Source of the DNA: Paenibacillus sp. SY21-1
Lineage (GTDB): Bacteria; Bacillota; Bacilli; Paenibacillales; Paenibacillaceae
Direction: 5' to 3'
NCBI RefSeq assembly: GCF_005222705.1
Contig: NZ_STGF01000034.1
Coordinates: 1 to 64,000 of the forward strand
Length of the DNA: 64,000 nt
The first letter of the stretch is position 1, and each line of letters starts with the position of its first letter. The notes below the pieces were generated by a model. The model made no database searches. It saw nothing but the letters and a program-made list of their open reading frames with translations, and was not told the DNA's origin. The translations under genes and the position numbers were made by a program. Positions 10,310 through 20,034 of the stretch are shown here, in pieces.

Positions 10310-10348
10310 AAAAAGGAAGCCTTTCACTCCTAGGAATGAAAGGCTTCC
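10310..10348 (-). terminator. cysK terminator
   Basis: A 12-bp stem GGAAGCCTTTCA/TGAAAGGCTTCC followed by T5 on the minus strand, 12 bases past the cysK stop. It isolates cysK from the folate operon. Confidence 0.9.
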
Positions 10349-10359
10349 GCTATGAGCAA

Positions 10360-11298
10360 TTAATTCTCGAAGTTGAACAGCGGCGTGGACAGATAACGCT
10401 CTCCGTTGCTCGCTACAACCGCCACAACGCGTTTGCCAGGGCCAAGCTCCTTGGCAACCTGCAATGCGGCATAGATCGAGGCGCCGGAAGAAATACCGCA
10501 CAGAATGCCTTCTTCCTTCGCTGCGCGGCGCGCATATTCGAATGCATCTTCGTTCTCGATCGTAATAACGCCATCATAGATGTCGCGATTCAAGATGTCC
10601 GGCACAAAGTTCGCGCCGATGCCTTGAATTTTGTGAGGGCCCGGTTTGCCGCCGGAAAGAATCGGCGAAGCGGCAGGCTCAACCGCGTATACTTTAACAT
10701 TCTCAAAGTTTTGCTTCAGCACTTCGCCAGCGCCGGAGATTGTACCGCCCGTACCGATGCCCGCAACAAATGCATCCAGCTTTCCGTCCAGCGAGTTGAT
10801 GGCTTCAACAATTTCAGGGCCAGTCGTTTCGCGGTGAATTTTCACGTTGGCTTGGTTTTTAAACTGCTGAGGCAGGAAATAAGTAGGATTCTCGGCTGCA
10901 AGCTCTTCCGCTTTGCGAACCGCGCCGTTCATGCCTTCCGAACCAGGAGTCAGTACCAGTTCCGCACCGTAAGCGCGAAGCAGGTTGCGACGCTCAATAC
11001 TCATCGTTTCAGGCATAACCAGAATCGCTTTATAGCCTTTAGCTGCCGCAACAAGAGCCAGACCGATGCCTGTGTTTCCGCTTGTCGGCTCGATGATGGT
11101 GTCCCCAGCCTTGATCAGGCCGGCTTTCTCAGCTTCGTTCACCATGCTGATCGCAATCCGATCCTTTACGCTGGCACCAGGGTTCTGGTACTCCAGTTTA
11201 ACATATACTTCAGCGCTGCCTTCAGGCACCAGACGATTCAAACGAACGAGCGGAGTATCTCCAATAAGATCTAAAACACTATTCACGATTTTGGCCAT
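10360..11298 (-). CDS. cysK: O-acetylserine sulfhydrylase (cysteine synthase A)
   Basis: Makes cysteine from O-acetylserine and sulfide with PLP. The 312 aa are family length. The PLP Lys lies in [10 protein letters not shown] (~43), the substrate loop is [11 protein letters not shown] (~68-78), the phosphate loop is [10 protein letters not shown] (~175-184) and SSGAS lies near residue 265. It has its own promoter and terminator between the foldase gene and pabB, as in B. subtilis. Confidence 0.97.
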   Translation of the reverse strand: MAKIVNSVLDLIGDTPLVRLNRLVPEGSAEVYVKLEYQNPGASVKDRIAISMVNEAEKAGLIKAGDTIIEPTSGNTGIGLALVAAAKGYKAILVMPETMSIERRNLLRAYGAELVLTPGSEGMNGAVRKAEELAAENPTYFLPQQFKNQANVKIHRETTGPEIVEAINSLDGKLDAFVAGIGTGGTISGAGEVLKQNFENVKVYAVEPAASPILSGGKPGPHKIQGIGANFVPDILNRDIYDGVITIENEDAFEYARRAAKEEGILCGISSGASIYAALQVAKELGPGKRVVAVVASNGERYLSTPLFNFEN

Positions 11299-11350
11299 GG
11301 AAAAACTTCCTCCTTATTCCGACTAATTCAGTTGGCTTTTAACTTACTCC

Positions 11351-11380
11351 ATCTTATCAATCACATGTATTCGTTGTCAA
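11351..11380 (-). promoter_or_regulatory. cysK promoter
   Basis: Minus strand: TTGACA (11375-11380), 18-bp spacer, TAAGAT (11351-11356), about 50 bp before the ATG. Confidence 0.75.
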
Positions 11381-11419
11381 TAGTCATCTTAAACGATTAC
11401 AAGGAAAAAATGTAAAAGA

Positions 11420-12394
11420 TTACTCGCGCGGCAGCACCGCAGCTGCATATTTGCTAAGCAGCCGTTCCTCCAAAGAAGACAGCGATTCAATCTTCTCCAG
11501 CCCCAGCTGCTTGCGCGCCTCTTCCCGCAGCGCTTCGCCTGACAAGCCGTTTGTCGTCTCTCTCGCAACGAGCCGAATAATGGCATAACCCTGGTCTACT
11601 TCAATCGGACCGGCCATCTCCCCGATTTGCAGTCTGCGCGCTGTATCCAGCAGCTCATCGGAGTAAAAGGGATCATGGTCATCGATCATGCCCAAGTCGC
11701 CGCCGACTCCCGCAGTAAAGGAGTCAACCGAATACGTCCGGGCAAGCTCGGCGAAGTCGCCGCCGGCAGCGAGCAAATTCAGCAGGGAATCGGCCTCTGA
11801 CAAGCTTTCCGCAACCATCCAATGCAGATGGATTCGGCTGCGGGGGCCAAATGCTTCCGGATGCTGATCGATATAGCTGTCCACCTCTGCATTCGTAACG
11901 TCCACCTCGCGCAGCGCGAGCTTCTCCAGCAGCAGCCGGTAACGCATATCCTCAAGCACCTGCTCCTTGGACATGCCAACCTGCTGCTCCATCATTTCAT
12001 AATATTGCTGCTCGCTGCCGTAGCCGCTGATCAGCTTTTCCAACTCGCGTCTTTCTTCCTCGGGCAACACGCTAACCTCGGCGGCTGCAGCTTCCATCTC
12101 GGCCGCTTTGTGAGCCATTAACAGCCGCAGCACCTGATCGCCATGCAGCTTATATAAGGCAGCTTGCCATTCTGCGCGGCTAATTGTCTGGTCTCCTACT
12201 TGTGCTGCTGGCTTGCGTCCTTCTGCGGTTTGCCCGAACGAATCCGGACCCTCGCCCCCTTGATTGGATTCGGGGGGCATTTCTTTGTATCCGTCATGCT
12301 CCGGCCAAATCTTCACAATAACGACAACCGACAAAACGACCATACATACCGCCTGTAAAATAACGACGGATTTAAGTACCTCGTTTCTCCTCAT
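11420..12394 (-). CDS. Membrane-anchored parvulin-type peptidyl-prolyl isomerase (YacD-like)
   Basis: The 324-aa protein has one N-terminal membrane segment (~9-28, VVILQAVCMVVLSVVVIV) with no lipobox, a linker rich in Gly/Glu, a SurA-like N-terminal helical region (~70-180), and a parvulin domain (~185-285) with HLHWMVAES, FAELARTYS, GGDLGMI and DQGYAIIRL. It should help fold secreted proteins outside the membrane. It sits between hslO and cysK, the position of yacD in B. subtilis; distinct from the PrsA lipoprotein at 53.5 kb. Confidence 0.85.
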   Translation of the reverse strand: MRRNEVLKSVVILQAVCMVVLSVVVIVKIWPEHDGYKEMPPESNQGGEGPDSFGQTAEGRKPAAQVGDQTISRAEWQAALYKLHGDQVLRLLMAHKAAEMEAAAAEVSVLPEEERRELEKLISGYGSEQQYYEMMEQQVGMSKEQVLEDMRYRLLLEKLALREVDVTNAEVDSYIDQHPEAFGPRSRIHLHWMVAESLSEADSLLNLLAAGGDFAELARTYSVDSFTAGVGGDLGMIDDHDPFYSDELLDTARRLQIGEMAGPIEVDQGYAIIRLVARETTNGLSGEALREEARKQLGLEKIESLSSLEERLLSKYAAAVLPRE

Positions 12395-12413
12395 TGACCA
12401 GATGCCTCCATAT

Positions 12414-13313
12414 TTAATGGGTCGGCTTCGCTTGCTCCAGCAGCTGTTTTAGCTGATGCTTGTCAAAGGTGTAAGCTTCGTTGCAGAAATGACAAACGAC
12501 TTCCGCCCTGCCTTCTTCTTCGATCAGCTGCGTCAGCTCTTGCTCGCCCAAGCTGATCAACGTCTGCTCGACGCGTTCTGCCGAGCATTGGCATTTGAAG
12601 TGCAGATCCATTGTACTTAAAATTTGCAAATCCCCGTCACCGACGACCCGTCTTAAAATATCCTCCGGAGACTCGCCTTGATCAAGCAAAGTCGTTACCG
12701 GCGGCATCGCGGCTACGGCGTTTTCCAGACGCGTAATTTCTTCATCGGTCAGCCCCGGCAGCAATTGCACGATAAAACCGCCCGCATGCAGCACAGAATT
12801 GTCCGTGTCCACTAGCACGCCAAGCCCTACTGCGGAAGGTGTCTGCTCGGATACCGCGAAATAGTAGGTAAAATCCTCGCCCAGCTCGCCTGAAATAATT
12901 GGAACGCTCCCGGAATAAGGCTCTTTGAGTCCTAGATCCTTAATGATGTGCAGATGTCCGCTGCGCCCTACGGCGCCGGCAACATCCAGCTTCCCATAAG
13001 CGTTGCTTGGCAAATGGACATGCGGATTATGCACATAGCCGCGAACCTCTCCGTTAGCGTTGGCGTCTACGACGACTTGACCGATAGGTCCGTCGCCTTT
13101 CACCTGAATGGTCAGCTTTTCCTTGCCCTTGAGCATGGCTCCCATAATAGCCCCCGCCGTAAGTGTCCGGCCCAACGCAGCCGTTGCAGTAGGGTACGTA
13201 TCATGCCGTTTGCGGAGCTCCTCCACGAGCTGCGTGGTGCATGCTGCAAACACGCGGATTTTACCGCCCCAAGCCGTACCGCGGATCAAAATATCCGTTA
13301 ATTGCTCGCTCAT
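12414..13313 (-). CDS. hslO: Redox-regulated chaperonin Hsp33
   Basis: Holdase chaperone activated by oxidative unfolding. The 299-aa protein has the N-terminal Hsp33 core and the C-terminal zinc centre of four cysteines, CQC (in [10 protein letters not shown]) and CHFC (in [10 protein letters not shown]), which form disulfides on oxidation. The ATG overlaps the coaX stop as ATGA, with GGAGG upstream. It belongs to the nadA-nadB-nadC-coaX-hslO run. Confidence 0.96.
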   Translation of the reverse strand: MSEQLTDILIRGTAWGGKIRVFAACTTQLVEELRKRHDTYPTATAALGRTLTAGAIMGAMLKGKEKLTIQVKGDGPIGQVVVDANANGEVRGYVHNPHVHLPSNAYGKLDVAGAVGRSGHLHIIKDLGLKEPYSGSVPIISGELGEDFTYYFAVSEQTPSAVGLGVLVDTDNSVLHAGGFIVQLLPGLTDEEITRLENAVAAMPPVTTLLDQGESPEDILRRVVGDGDLQILSTMDLHFKCQCSAERVEQTLISLGEQELTQLIEEEGRAEVVCHFCNEAYTFDKHQLKQLLEQAKPTH

Positions 13314-14086
13314 GCATATCCCTCCTGGTTTCGTTCATAGATCATGCGCAAGCCTTCCAGCGTAAGCAGCGGATCAACCTTCTCTATCGTCTCCGACTCG
13401 GAAGCGATAAGCTCCGCCAGCCCGCCCGTCGCCACCACTTTAGGATTTACGCCAAATTCCTTTTGAATCCTCCTTACAATGCCGTCCACCTGACCTGCAT
13501 AGCCAAAAATAATGCCGGCCTGCATCGACGTCACCGGGTTTCGGCCTACGACGCTTTTCGGCTTGACCAGTTCAATGCGCGGCAGCTTCGCTGCGCGTTG
13601 ATACAGCGCCTCTGTCGATATGCCGATACCCGGCACAATTGCTCCGCCTAAATAATTTCCGCCTTCATCTATGTAATCGAATGTTGTCGCCGTGCCGAAG
13701 TCCACGACGATCAGCGGCGCTCCGTATTTCTCAATGCCCGCAATCGAGTTGACGATCCGGTCCGCGCCAACCTCGCGCGGATTTTCATAACGGATGTTTA
13801 ACCCTGTTTTCACTCCCGGACCGACGACAAGCGGCGTTTTGTGCAAATATTTCTGACAAAGCCGCTCTAGCGTGTGCATAAGCGGCGGCACGACCGAGGA
13901 TATGATTACCCCCTCGATCTGCTCCAGCTTAACGCCCGCAAATTGAAACAGGTTGTGAATGTTGATGCCGTATTCGTCAATGGTGGCCGACCGGTTCGTG
14001 CTGAGCCGCCAGTGATGCAGCAGGCTGCGCCCCTTATACACACCAAGCACTATATTCGTATTACCGACGTCAATGACGAAAATCAC
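13310..14086 (-). CDS. coaX: Type III pantothenate kinase
   Basis: Phosphorylates pantothenate, the first step of CoA synthesis; type III enzymes need a monovalent cation and resist feedback by CoA. The 258-aa ASKHA-fold protein has [12 protein letters not shown] (~6-17, phosphate 1), [11 protein letters not shown] (~103-113), [14 protein letters not shown] (~121-134) and [14 protein letters not shown]. The GTG start overlaps the nadC stop (GTGA), coupling CoA and NAD genes. Confidence 0.96.
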   Translation of the reverse strand: MIFVIDVGNTNIVLGVYKGRSLLHHWRLSTNRSATIDEYGINIHNLFQFAGVKLEQIEGVIISSVVPPLMHTLERLCQKYLHKTPLVVGPGVKTGLNIRYENPREVGADRIVNSIAGIEKYGAPLIVVDFGTATTFDYIDEGGNYLGGAIVPGIGISTEALYQRAAKLPRIELVKPKSVVGRNPVTSMQAGIIFGYAGQVDGIVRRIQKEFGVNPKVVATGGLAELIASESETIEKVDPLLTLEGLRMIYERNQEGYA

Positions 14087-14967
14087 AACGACTCGCCGCC
14101 CTTCTTCGCATGAAGATCCAGACTGATGTCGAGCGCATGGAACGAGTACGTTAGCCCGCCTACTGAAATGACGTCAACTCCGCATGAAGCGATAACGCGC
14201 ACCGTCTCCAGCGTAACGCCGCCGGATGCCTCTACAATAACATGCGGCGCCGCTGCTTTAATACGCGAAACCGCCTGCTTCATCAGCGCTGCGCCCATAT
14301 TATCCAACATGATAATGTCCGCACCGCTTGCCAGCGCTTCCTCTACCTGCTCCAAAGATTCCGTTTCCACCTCGATTTTCATCGTATGCGGAATTCGGGC
14401 TCTGGCCGCTTCCACCGCCTGGCGGATGCCGCCGGACCCTTTGATGTGGTTGTCCTTGATCATGACCGCATCGTAAAGCCCGAAGCGATGGTTCGCTCCG
14501 CCGCCGACTCGCACCGCATATTTCTCCAGCAGCCTGTGGCCTGGCGTCGTTTTCCTTGTGTCGACAAGGCGAACGGGCAACCCGCCAAGAGCATCGACAA
14601 AGGCGCGGGTTTTGGTAGCTATGCCGGACAGCCGTTGCATCAGATTAAGCGCCAAGCGCTCCCCCGTCAGCAGGCTGTGAATGCTTCCTTCCACCTCTGC
14701 AAGCACGTCGCCTCGTTGAACCCGCTGTCCATCCTCAAGCTTCGGCATAAATACGAGCGTCGGATCGACCATTTCGAACACCAGCTTGGCGATCGGCAAC
14801 CCGGCCACTATACCGCTCTCTTTTACGTGAATGACCGCTTTGGCGCTCGCATCCCGCGGAATCGTCGCTTCCGTCGTAATATCTCCACTGCCTATATCTT
14901 CAGCCAGCCAGCCGCGAATTTGCTCTCGCAGCGCCGCGTCATAGCCGCCAGCCATCCATTCAGACAT
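14083..14967 (-). CDS. nadC: Quinolinate phosphoribosyltransferase (carboxylating)
   Basis: Turns quinolinate and PRPP into nicotinate mononucleotide. The 294-aa protein begins with [13 protein letters not shown] and has the active-site block [18 protein letters not shown] followed by RVGGGANHR (~130-165). Late motifs IMLDNM and VEASGGV are also present. The start overlaps the nadB stop by eight bases (ATGTCTGA). Confidence 0.96.
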   Translation of the reverse strand: MSEWMAGGYDAALREQIRGWLAEDIGSGDITTEATIPRDASAKAVIHVKESGIVAGLPIAKLVFEMVDPTLVFMPKLEDGQRVQRGDVLAEVEGSIHSLLTGERLALNLMQRLSGIATKTRAFVDALGGLPVRLVDTRKTTPGHRLLEKYAVRVGGGANHRFGLYDAVMIKDNHIKGSGGIRQAVEAARARIPHTMKIEVETESLEQVEEALASGADIIMLDNMGAALMKQAVSRIKAAAPHVIVEASGGVTLETVRVIASCGVDVISVGGLTYSFHALDISLDLHAKKGGESL

Positions 14968-16573
14968 CTTCTATCCGCTCCTCCGTCAATCCGTGCAAAC
15001 GATGCAATACCGTATGCTTTCTCCACATCAGGTCGTCCCGTTCAGGGAAATCCTCCCTGTAGTGCGCGCCCCGGCTCTCTTCGCGCTGCAGCGCCGATTC
15101 CGTCGTCAGCAACGCGCAAGTCAGCAAGTTTGCAAATTCGTACTCCTCGCGCTCAGTCAAGCTCGACTGAAAAATAGGCAATTGCCGCTTCAGCTCCTCC
15201 AGCCCTTTGGCGAGCCCCTTCGCGTCTCTTCTCAGTCCGACATAGCGCACCATAATTTTCTGCAATTTTAGCCGTCTTTCCACAACCGCTTGAATGGAAG
15301 CCGCTCCATGCGTGTGTTCCGTCTCTACAACCGGCTCGATTGTAAGCGGCGAAAGCTCGTTGATCCGTTTTACGATACGGCGGCCAAACACCGTCGCTTC
15401 CGATAGCGAATTGCTGGCGAGCCGATTAGCTCCGTGCACCCCGGTCGAGGACACCTCGCCGCAGGCGAACAGCCGTTTGATGTTCGTCTCCCCGTTCAAA
15501 TCGGTTTTAACTCCACCCATCATATAGTGCATAGCTGGAGCGACCGGAATCCAGTCCGTCGTCAGATCGAGGCCGTATTTCAAACAGTATTCGTAAATGG
15601 TCGGAAAACGATGCTTCACCATTTCCGCGGACTCATGGGTAATGTCTATATAGACAAACGTCGACTTGGTTTCCTCCATCTCGCTGACAATCGCACGAGC
15701 CACAACGTCGCGCGGCGCCAGCTCAAGCTGCTCGTGGTAGCGGTCCATGAAGCGTTCTCCCTTAATGTTGCGGAGCACAGCCCCTTCGCCGCGCACAGCC
15801 TCCGAGATCAGGAAGCGGGGCGCGCCGGGATAACAGAGAGAAGTCGGATGAAACTGAATAAACTCAACATCCTGTATGTAAGCGCCTGCCCGGTAGGCCA
15901 TGGCGATGCCGTCGCCGGTAGCGACCTCAGGATTGGTTGTATAGCGATACAATTGGCCTGCTCCGCCAGAGCTGAGTATCGTCGCTTTACCCTTGACGAA
16001 TACTCTCTGCCCGCCGGGCTTCTGGACGATTGCGCCGCAGCATTCTCCCTCGTAAGTTACAAGGTCGATTACGAAATGGTCGTCCCACACTTCAATGCGC
16101 GGATTGGCGACAGCCGTTTCCGACAAGGCGCGGACGATCTCATATCCGGTAGCGTCCCCATTGGCATGAAGAATCCGGCGCTGGCTGTGCGCGCCTTCCT
16201 TGGTCAGCGCGAATTCGCCGTTCTCCAAATCAAATTGGGTTCCCATGCTGATAAGGCTCTGCACGCCTTTCGGTCCTTCATGCACGAGCACATCAACCGC
16301 TTCATGAGAGCATAGGCCGGCGCCGGCAATCAACGTATCCTGTCTGTGATAGGCCGGTGAATCCTCGTCGGAAATAACGGCGGCGATGCCTCCCTGCGCG
16401 TAGCGCGTGTTGCTGTCAAGCAGCGACTTCTTGGTAATCATCAGCACCGAGCCCGTTTCGCTGGCCCTTATAGCGGTAAAAAGACCGGCAATGCCGGCCC
16501 CGATGACGATGACATCTTTTTCAATAACAGGCAACTCATCTAGCTGTACATCGACTAAATATCTCGGAATCAT
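14960..16573 (-). CDS. nadB: L-aspartate oxidase
   Basis: FAD enzyme that oxidises aspartate to iminoaspartate, the substrate of NadA. The 537-aa protein has the dinucleotide fold VIVIGAGIAGLFTAIRA (~20-36), RYAQGGIAAV, HSQRRILHANGDATG, and the catalytic-region HYMMGGVKTD followed by GEVSSTGVHGANRLASNSL. The ATG at 16573 has GGAGG seven bases upstream; a start at 16609 has no site. Middle gene of nadA-nadB-nadC. Confidence 0.96.
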   Translation of the reverse strand: MIPRYLVDVQLDELPVIEKDVIVIGAGIAGLFTAIRASETGSVLMITKKSLLDSNTRYAQGGIAAVISDEDSPAYHRQDTLIAGAGLCSHEAVDVLVHEGPKGVQSLISMGTQFDLENGEFALTKEGAHSQRRILHANGDATGYEIVRALSETAVANPRIEVWDDHFVIDLVTYEGECCGAIVQKPGGQRVFVKGKATILSSGGAGQLYRYTTNPEVATGDGIAMAYRAGAYIQDVEFIQFHPTSLCYPGAPRFLISEAVRGEGAVLRNIKGERFMDRYHEQLELAPRDVVARAIVSEMEETKSTFVYIDITHESAEMVKHRFPTIYEYCLKYGLDLTTDWIPVAPAMHYMMGGVKTDLNGETNIKRLFACGEVSSTGVHGANRLASNSLSEATVFGRRIVKRINELSPLTIEPVVETEHTHGAASIQAVVERRLKLQKIMVRYVGLRRDAKGLAKGLEELKRQLPIFQSSLTEREEYEFANLLTCALLTTESALQREESRGAHYREDFPERDDLMWRKHTVLHRLHGLTEERIEDV

Positions 16574-16652
16574 TTGGGCTCCTCCAACCGTTAGCGGCCT
16601 ATCCGCCATGTGACTGCCTTATCGCTGGTTCGTAAACAAGAAGCAGCACATG

Positions 16653-17591
16653 CTACTTCACTAGCAGCATGCGCTCCAGGGACTTGCGGGCTTGATCCGC
16701 AATGTGCGGCGGCACATAAATTTGCGGTTGCATCGTTTCGAGACATTTAACGAGCTTCTTCAAATTGTTGACCTTCATATTCGGGCAAACCAAATATTTG
16801 GATGCAAAATGGAAAGATTTGTTCGGGCTGTCCAGTCGCAGCTGGTACCCGGTTCCATCCTCCGTACCAACGATAAACTCTTGGCAATCGGATTCCTTGC
16901 AGTATTTAATAATCGCTGTCGTGCTTCCGACAAAATCGCCGAGTTGCACAACCTCAGGACGACATTCCGGATGAACGACAAATTGCGCCCCAGGATGCTT
17001 CGCCTTCATTTCCTCGACATCCTTAACCGTCAGCATATCGTGGGTATTGCAGTAGCCTTCCCAAATAATCATTTTCTTGTCGGTATTCTGCTGCACATAG
17101 TGTCCAAGGTTTTTGTCCGGAACCCAGATGACCTCGTCGCCTTCTACCGAATTCACAACCTTTAGGGCATTGGCGGACGTACAGCAAATATCTGTCTCGG
17201 CCTTGATCTCCGCGGACGAGTTAATATACGTCACAACGGTTGCGTTCGGATGCTGCGCTTTCAGCTTGCGCAAGCCGTCGACGTTGACCATATCGGCCAT
17301 CGGGCAGCCCGCTCGCTCATCTGGAATAATGACGGTTTTGTTCGGAGCCAAAATTTTGGCGCTTTCACCCATAAAGTGAACGCCGCAAAAAACGATGACA
17401 TCCGCATCCGTTTGTGCCGCCTTCTGGGCAAGCAGGAAGGAATCGCCGCGGAAATCGGCAACCTCCTGAATTTCGTCCCGCTGATAATAGTGGGCGAGAA
17501 TAATTGCATTACGTTCCTTTTTCAACTGTAACAGCCTCTCACGCAGTTCCCGGTTTTGCTCCGCCTTGCGCTCCAGTGCCAGTGCTTCCAC
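16653..17591 (-). CDS. nadA: Quinolinate synthase, [4Fe-4S] enzyme
   Basis: Condenses iminoaspartate with dihydroxyacetone phosphate to quinolinate. The 312 aa show LAHYYQRDEIQEVADFRGDS (~33-52), VIVFCGVHFMGESAKIL, and three cysteines that fit the cluster ligands: GCPMADM, HPECRPEVV and VCPNMK. The start is GTG with GGAGAGG upstream. First gene of the NAD-CoA-hslO run. Confidence 0.95.
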   Translation of the reverse strand: MEALALERKAEQNRELRERLLQLKKERNAIILAHYYQRDEIQEVADFRGDSFLLAQKAAQTDADVIVFCGVHFMGESAKILAPNKTVIIPDERAGCPMADMVNVDGLRKLKAQHPNATVVTYINSSAEIKAETDICCTSANALKVVNSVEGDEVIWVPDKNLGHYVQQNTDKKMIIWEGYCNTHDMLTVKDVEEMKAKHPGAQFVVHPECRPEVVQLGDFVGSTTAIIKYCKESDCQEFIVGTEDGTGYQLRLDSPNKSFHFASKYLVCPNMKVNNLKKLVKCLETMQPQIYVPPHIADQARKSLERMLLVK

Positions 17592-17736
17592 AGGTAATCC
17601 TCTCCTCTTATGAGGGATGGGCGATTAGCCCACTCCGAAATGCAGCAAGCACGACTTTGTGAATTGATGCACAATCTTATAAAGTCGCTTGCCTATAGTT
17701 TAAACCAAAACGGATAAATTCATTTGATTAAGATTT

Positions 17737-17765
17737 AATTTACACTTGGCAGGTGCTACTGTCAA
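17737..17765 (-). promoter_or_regulatory. Probable promoter of the nadA operon
   Basis: Minus strand: TTGACA (17760-17765), 17-bp spacer, TAAATT (17737-17742). The spacer includes GCACCTG...AGTGT, loosely like the dyad bound by the niacin repressor NiaR/YrxA, but the match is not good enough to call. Confidence 0.5.
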
Positions 17766-17928
17766 TGCGTTTAAGCCTTTTTATACAGCCAATTGTACAA
17801 GAAAACAGCTCGATTACGAGGCGATGGGGCCATTTTAATCCAATAACGCCCGCTATCGCCTTTACAAACGGTCCAAGACCGCTTTTTCAGCCTTTTTCCA
17901 AGCCGGAAAGACAGACTGGCAAGCAAGC
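17766..17928. other. Intergenic stretch between the nadA promoter and the transporter terminator
   Basis: No gene seen. A small hairpin CGGTC-CAA-GACCG followed by CTTTTT (about 17868-17886, plus sense) resembles a terminator but has no plus-strand gene to serve. Confidence 0.4.
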
Positions 17929-17970
17929 AAAAGCCCCGCATTCGCCTGTTGGAGATGCGGGGCTTTTTTG
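17929..17970 (-). terminator. Terminator of the nucleoside transporter operon
   Basis: A 13-bp stem AAAAGCCCCGCAT/ATGCGGGGCTTTT with a 13-nt loop; T-rich ends on both strands, so it may work in either direction. It lies just past the second permease gene. Confidence 0.85.
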
Positions 17971-17978
17971 CGGACTCG

Positions 17979-18941
17979 TTATCTCTTGGCAGGGTCGTAC
18001 GGCTGCCCAAGGGCGGCCGGAGCGTTGGAGCGTCCGGCGGCGCTGGCAAGCACGATTAGCGTCAAGACATATGGCAGCATATAAAACACTTCGTTCGGAA
18101 TCTGTTTGGCAAAATCGAAAAGCTGAGCGAAATTGCGCAGCGCCTGAGCCAGCCCGAAGAACATCGCCGCAAACAAGATGCCGATTGGATGTCTCCGTCC
18201 AAATATCAGCGCGGCCAAAGCGATAAAGCCTTGTCCCGAAATGGTGTTGTGCGCAAAGCTGCTCGTCGTCGTCAACGTAATCGTCGCTCCGCCAAGCCCC
18301 GCAAGCAGGCCGCTGAGCAGCACGCCGATATACCGGTATTTCGTTACGCTGATGCCGACCGTGTCGGCTGAGCTCGGGTGCTCGCCCACTGCACGCATGC
18401 GCAAACCAAACGGCGTGCGGAACAGCACGAAATAGCTGATAATCGCAATCGCGATAACGATATAGGTAGTCGGGTAAGCTGTAAAGATCGCTTGTCCAAG
18501 CAATGGAATGTCCGACAAATACGGGATCGACCATTTCGAGAAAACCTCGTTGAGCTGCGGCGTTTGGCCGGAGCCTTCAAACAGGCTTTTGGTCAAATAC
18601 AGCGTCAAGCCAACCGCAAAAATGTTAATGACGATCCCGACAACGGTTTGATCGGCTCGAAAGGTGATTGTCGATACGGCTAGCAGCAGCGACATCAGCA
18701 TGCCGAATAATGCGGCCGCGGCAAACGCTACCCACGGAGCCCCTCCGCCGAAGCCCGCTTGACCTGTATAATCCCCGATAACCGCAGCGGCGAACGCCCC
18801 CGTTACCATAAGCCCCTCCAGTCCGATGTTCACAACGCCGGAGCGTTCCGCGAACATCCCGCCTAGCGCCGTGAAAACCAGCGCCGTCGAGAAAACAAGC
18901 GTAATATGCAGCAGCTGCCCGATGATATCCAGCACGTTCAT
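17979..18941 (-). CDS. BMP-family ABC transporter, permease 2 (NupQ-like)
   Basis: A 320-aa multi-spanning protein of the branched-chain/nucleoside permease family with about nine hydrophobic segments. It has the conserved ERSGVVNIGLEG near residue 35 and the coupling-loop region GVSVTKYRY around FGLRMRAVGEHP. It is last in a four-gene unit binding protein - ATPase - permease - permease, the layout of NupNOPQ (guanosine uptake) in B. subtilis and of simple-sugar/nucleoside BMP systems. The exact nucleoside is inferred. Confidence 0.9.
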   Translation of the reverse strand: MNVLDIIGQLLHITLVFSTALVFTALGGMFAERSGVVNIGLEGLMVTGAFAAAVIGDYTGQAGFGGGAPWVAFAAAALFGMLMSLLLAVSTITFRADQTVVGIVINIFAVGLTLYLTKSLFEGSGQTPQLNEVFSKWSIPYLSDIPLLGQAIFTAYPTTYIVIAIAIISYFVLFRTPFGLRMRAVGEHPSSADTVGISVTKYRYIGVLLSGLLAGLGGATITLTTTSSFAHNTISGQGFIALAALIFGRRHPIGILFAAMFFGLAQALRNFAQLFDFAKQIPNEVFYMLPYVLTLIVLASAAGRSNAPAALGQPYDPAKR

Positions 18942-18942
18942 G

Positions 18943-20034
18943 TTAAGCAGCCTCCTTCCGCTTGTTCGCGCGTCGACTCAGGAATGGCTTCAAGAACCAG
19001 ATCACAAGCCCATGCGATGCGACAAAAAAGATAATGGAACCGATAACGATCCGTACAACCTCCGCCGGAACGTCCGCGCCAAAGCTCATGCCGGCGGAGC
19101 CGTAGCTGAGGCCGCCGAACAGCACAGCGCCGAGGAAGACGCCAATCGGCGTGTTGCCGCCTAGCAAGGCAACGGCGATGCCGTCGAAGCCGTAGCCGTA
19201 TGAAGCCGACATAATCGACTGGTAGCCGAATACGCCAAGCACTTCAAATGCTCCGCCCAGTCCGGCGAACAAGCCGCTGATAAACATGGATTTCACAAGT
19301 GTTCTGTTTACATTCATGCCTGCATATTTCGCCGCATCCGGGTTGAAGCCTACAGCACGAAGCTCGTAGCCCTGCTTGGTGCGCCAGAGCACCAAATAGA
19401 AAATGACGACGCAGATCACGCATACGAACATGCCGATATGCATACGCGCGCCCTCGGTTAGCTTGATAAGCCAATCCATCGACACCAGCGCAGACTCATG
19501 TATATTGCGCGATTTCTGCTGGCCTTCCTGCACAAGAAACTTTGCGACGATTAAGTTGGCCAAATACAAAGCGATCCAGTTCAGCATAATCGAGGAAATA
19601 ACCTCATTGACTCCCCGCTTTGCCTTCAGCAATCCGACAAGGCCGGCCCACAGCCCGCCGAACAACGCGCCTGCAAGCACCGCAAGCGGAGCGTGAATAT
19701 ACCATGGAAGCTCAAGCAGCACTCCAATAATAGTAGCGCCGGTCATTCCCATGACGAATTGTCCCTCTACCCCGATGTTGAACAAGCCCGTACGGAAAGC
19801 AAAAGCAACCGCAATGCCTGTAAAGACCAGCGGCGTAATCGCCCTAATCGTTTCCCCGATATTATAAGGCGTGCTGAACAGCTTCAGCACCAGCGATTTG
19901 TACGCCAACAGCGGGTCATAGCCGCCGGCCAGCATCGCAATTGCCCCGACGAGCAAGCCCAGCACAATCGCGACAAGCGGAACGAATACGGATGATTTAT
20001 TAAAAATGTTGCGTATGCTATCCATGCTCGCCAC
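18943..20034 (-). CDS. BMP-family ABC transporter, permease 1 (NupP-like)
   Basis: A 363-aa membrane protein with ~9-10 predicted segments, starting with a long hydrophobic helix (VFVPLVAIVLGLLVGAIAML). The family loop FRTGLFNIGVEGQFVMG (~80-97) and QGYELRAVGFNPDAAKYAG (coupling helix that meets the ATPase) are clear. It overlaps the ATPase gene by 17 bp and ends one base before permease 2, so the two permeases are made together as a heterodimer. Confidence 0.9.
   Translation of the reverse strand: MASMDSIRNIFNKSSVFVPLVAIVLGLLVGAIAMLAGGYDPLLAYKSLVLKLFSTPYNIGETIRAITPLVFTGIAVAFAFRTGLFNIGVEGQFVMGMTGATIIGVLLELPWYIHAPLAVLAGALFGGLWAGLVGLLKAKRGVNEVISSIMLNWIALYLANLIVAKFLVQEGQQKSRNIHESALVSMDWLIKLTEGARMHIGMFVCVICVVIFYLVLWRTKQGYELRAVGFNPDAAKYAGMNVNRTLVKSMFISGLFAGLGGAFEVLGVFGYQSIMSASYGYGFDGIAVALLGGNTPIGVFLGAVLFGGLSYGSAGMSFGADVPAEVVRIVIGSIIFFVASHGLVIWFLKPFLSRRANKRKEAA

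Noticed and set aside
17743-17759. NiaR operator in the nadA promoter
   Set aside because: Only a loose resemblance to the niacin-repressor dyad; too weak to list as a site.
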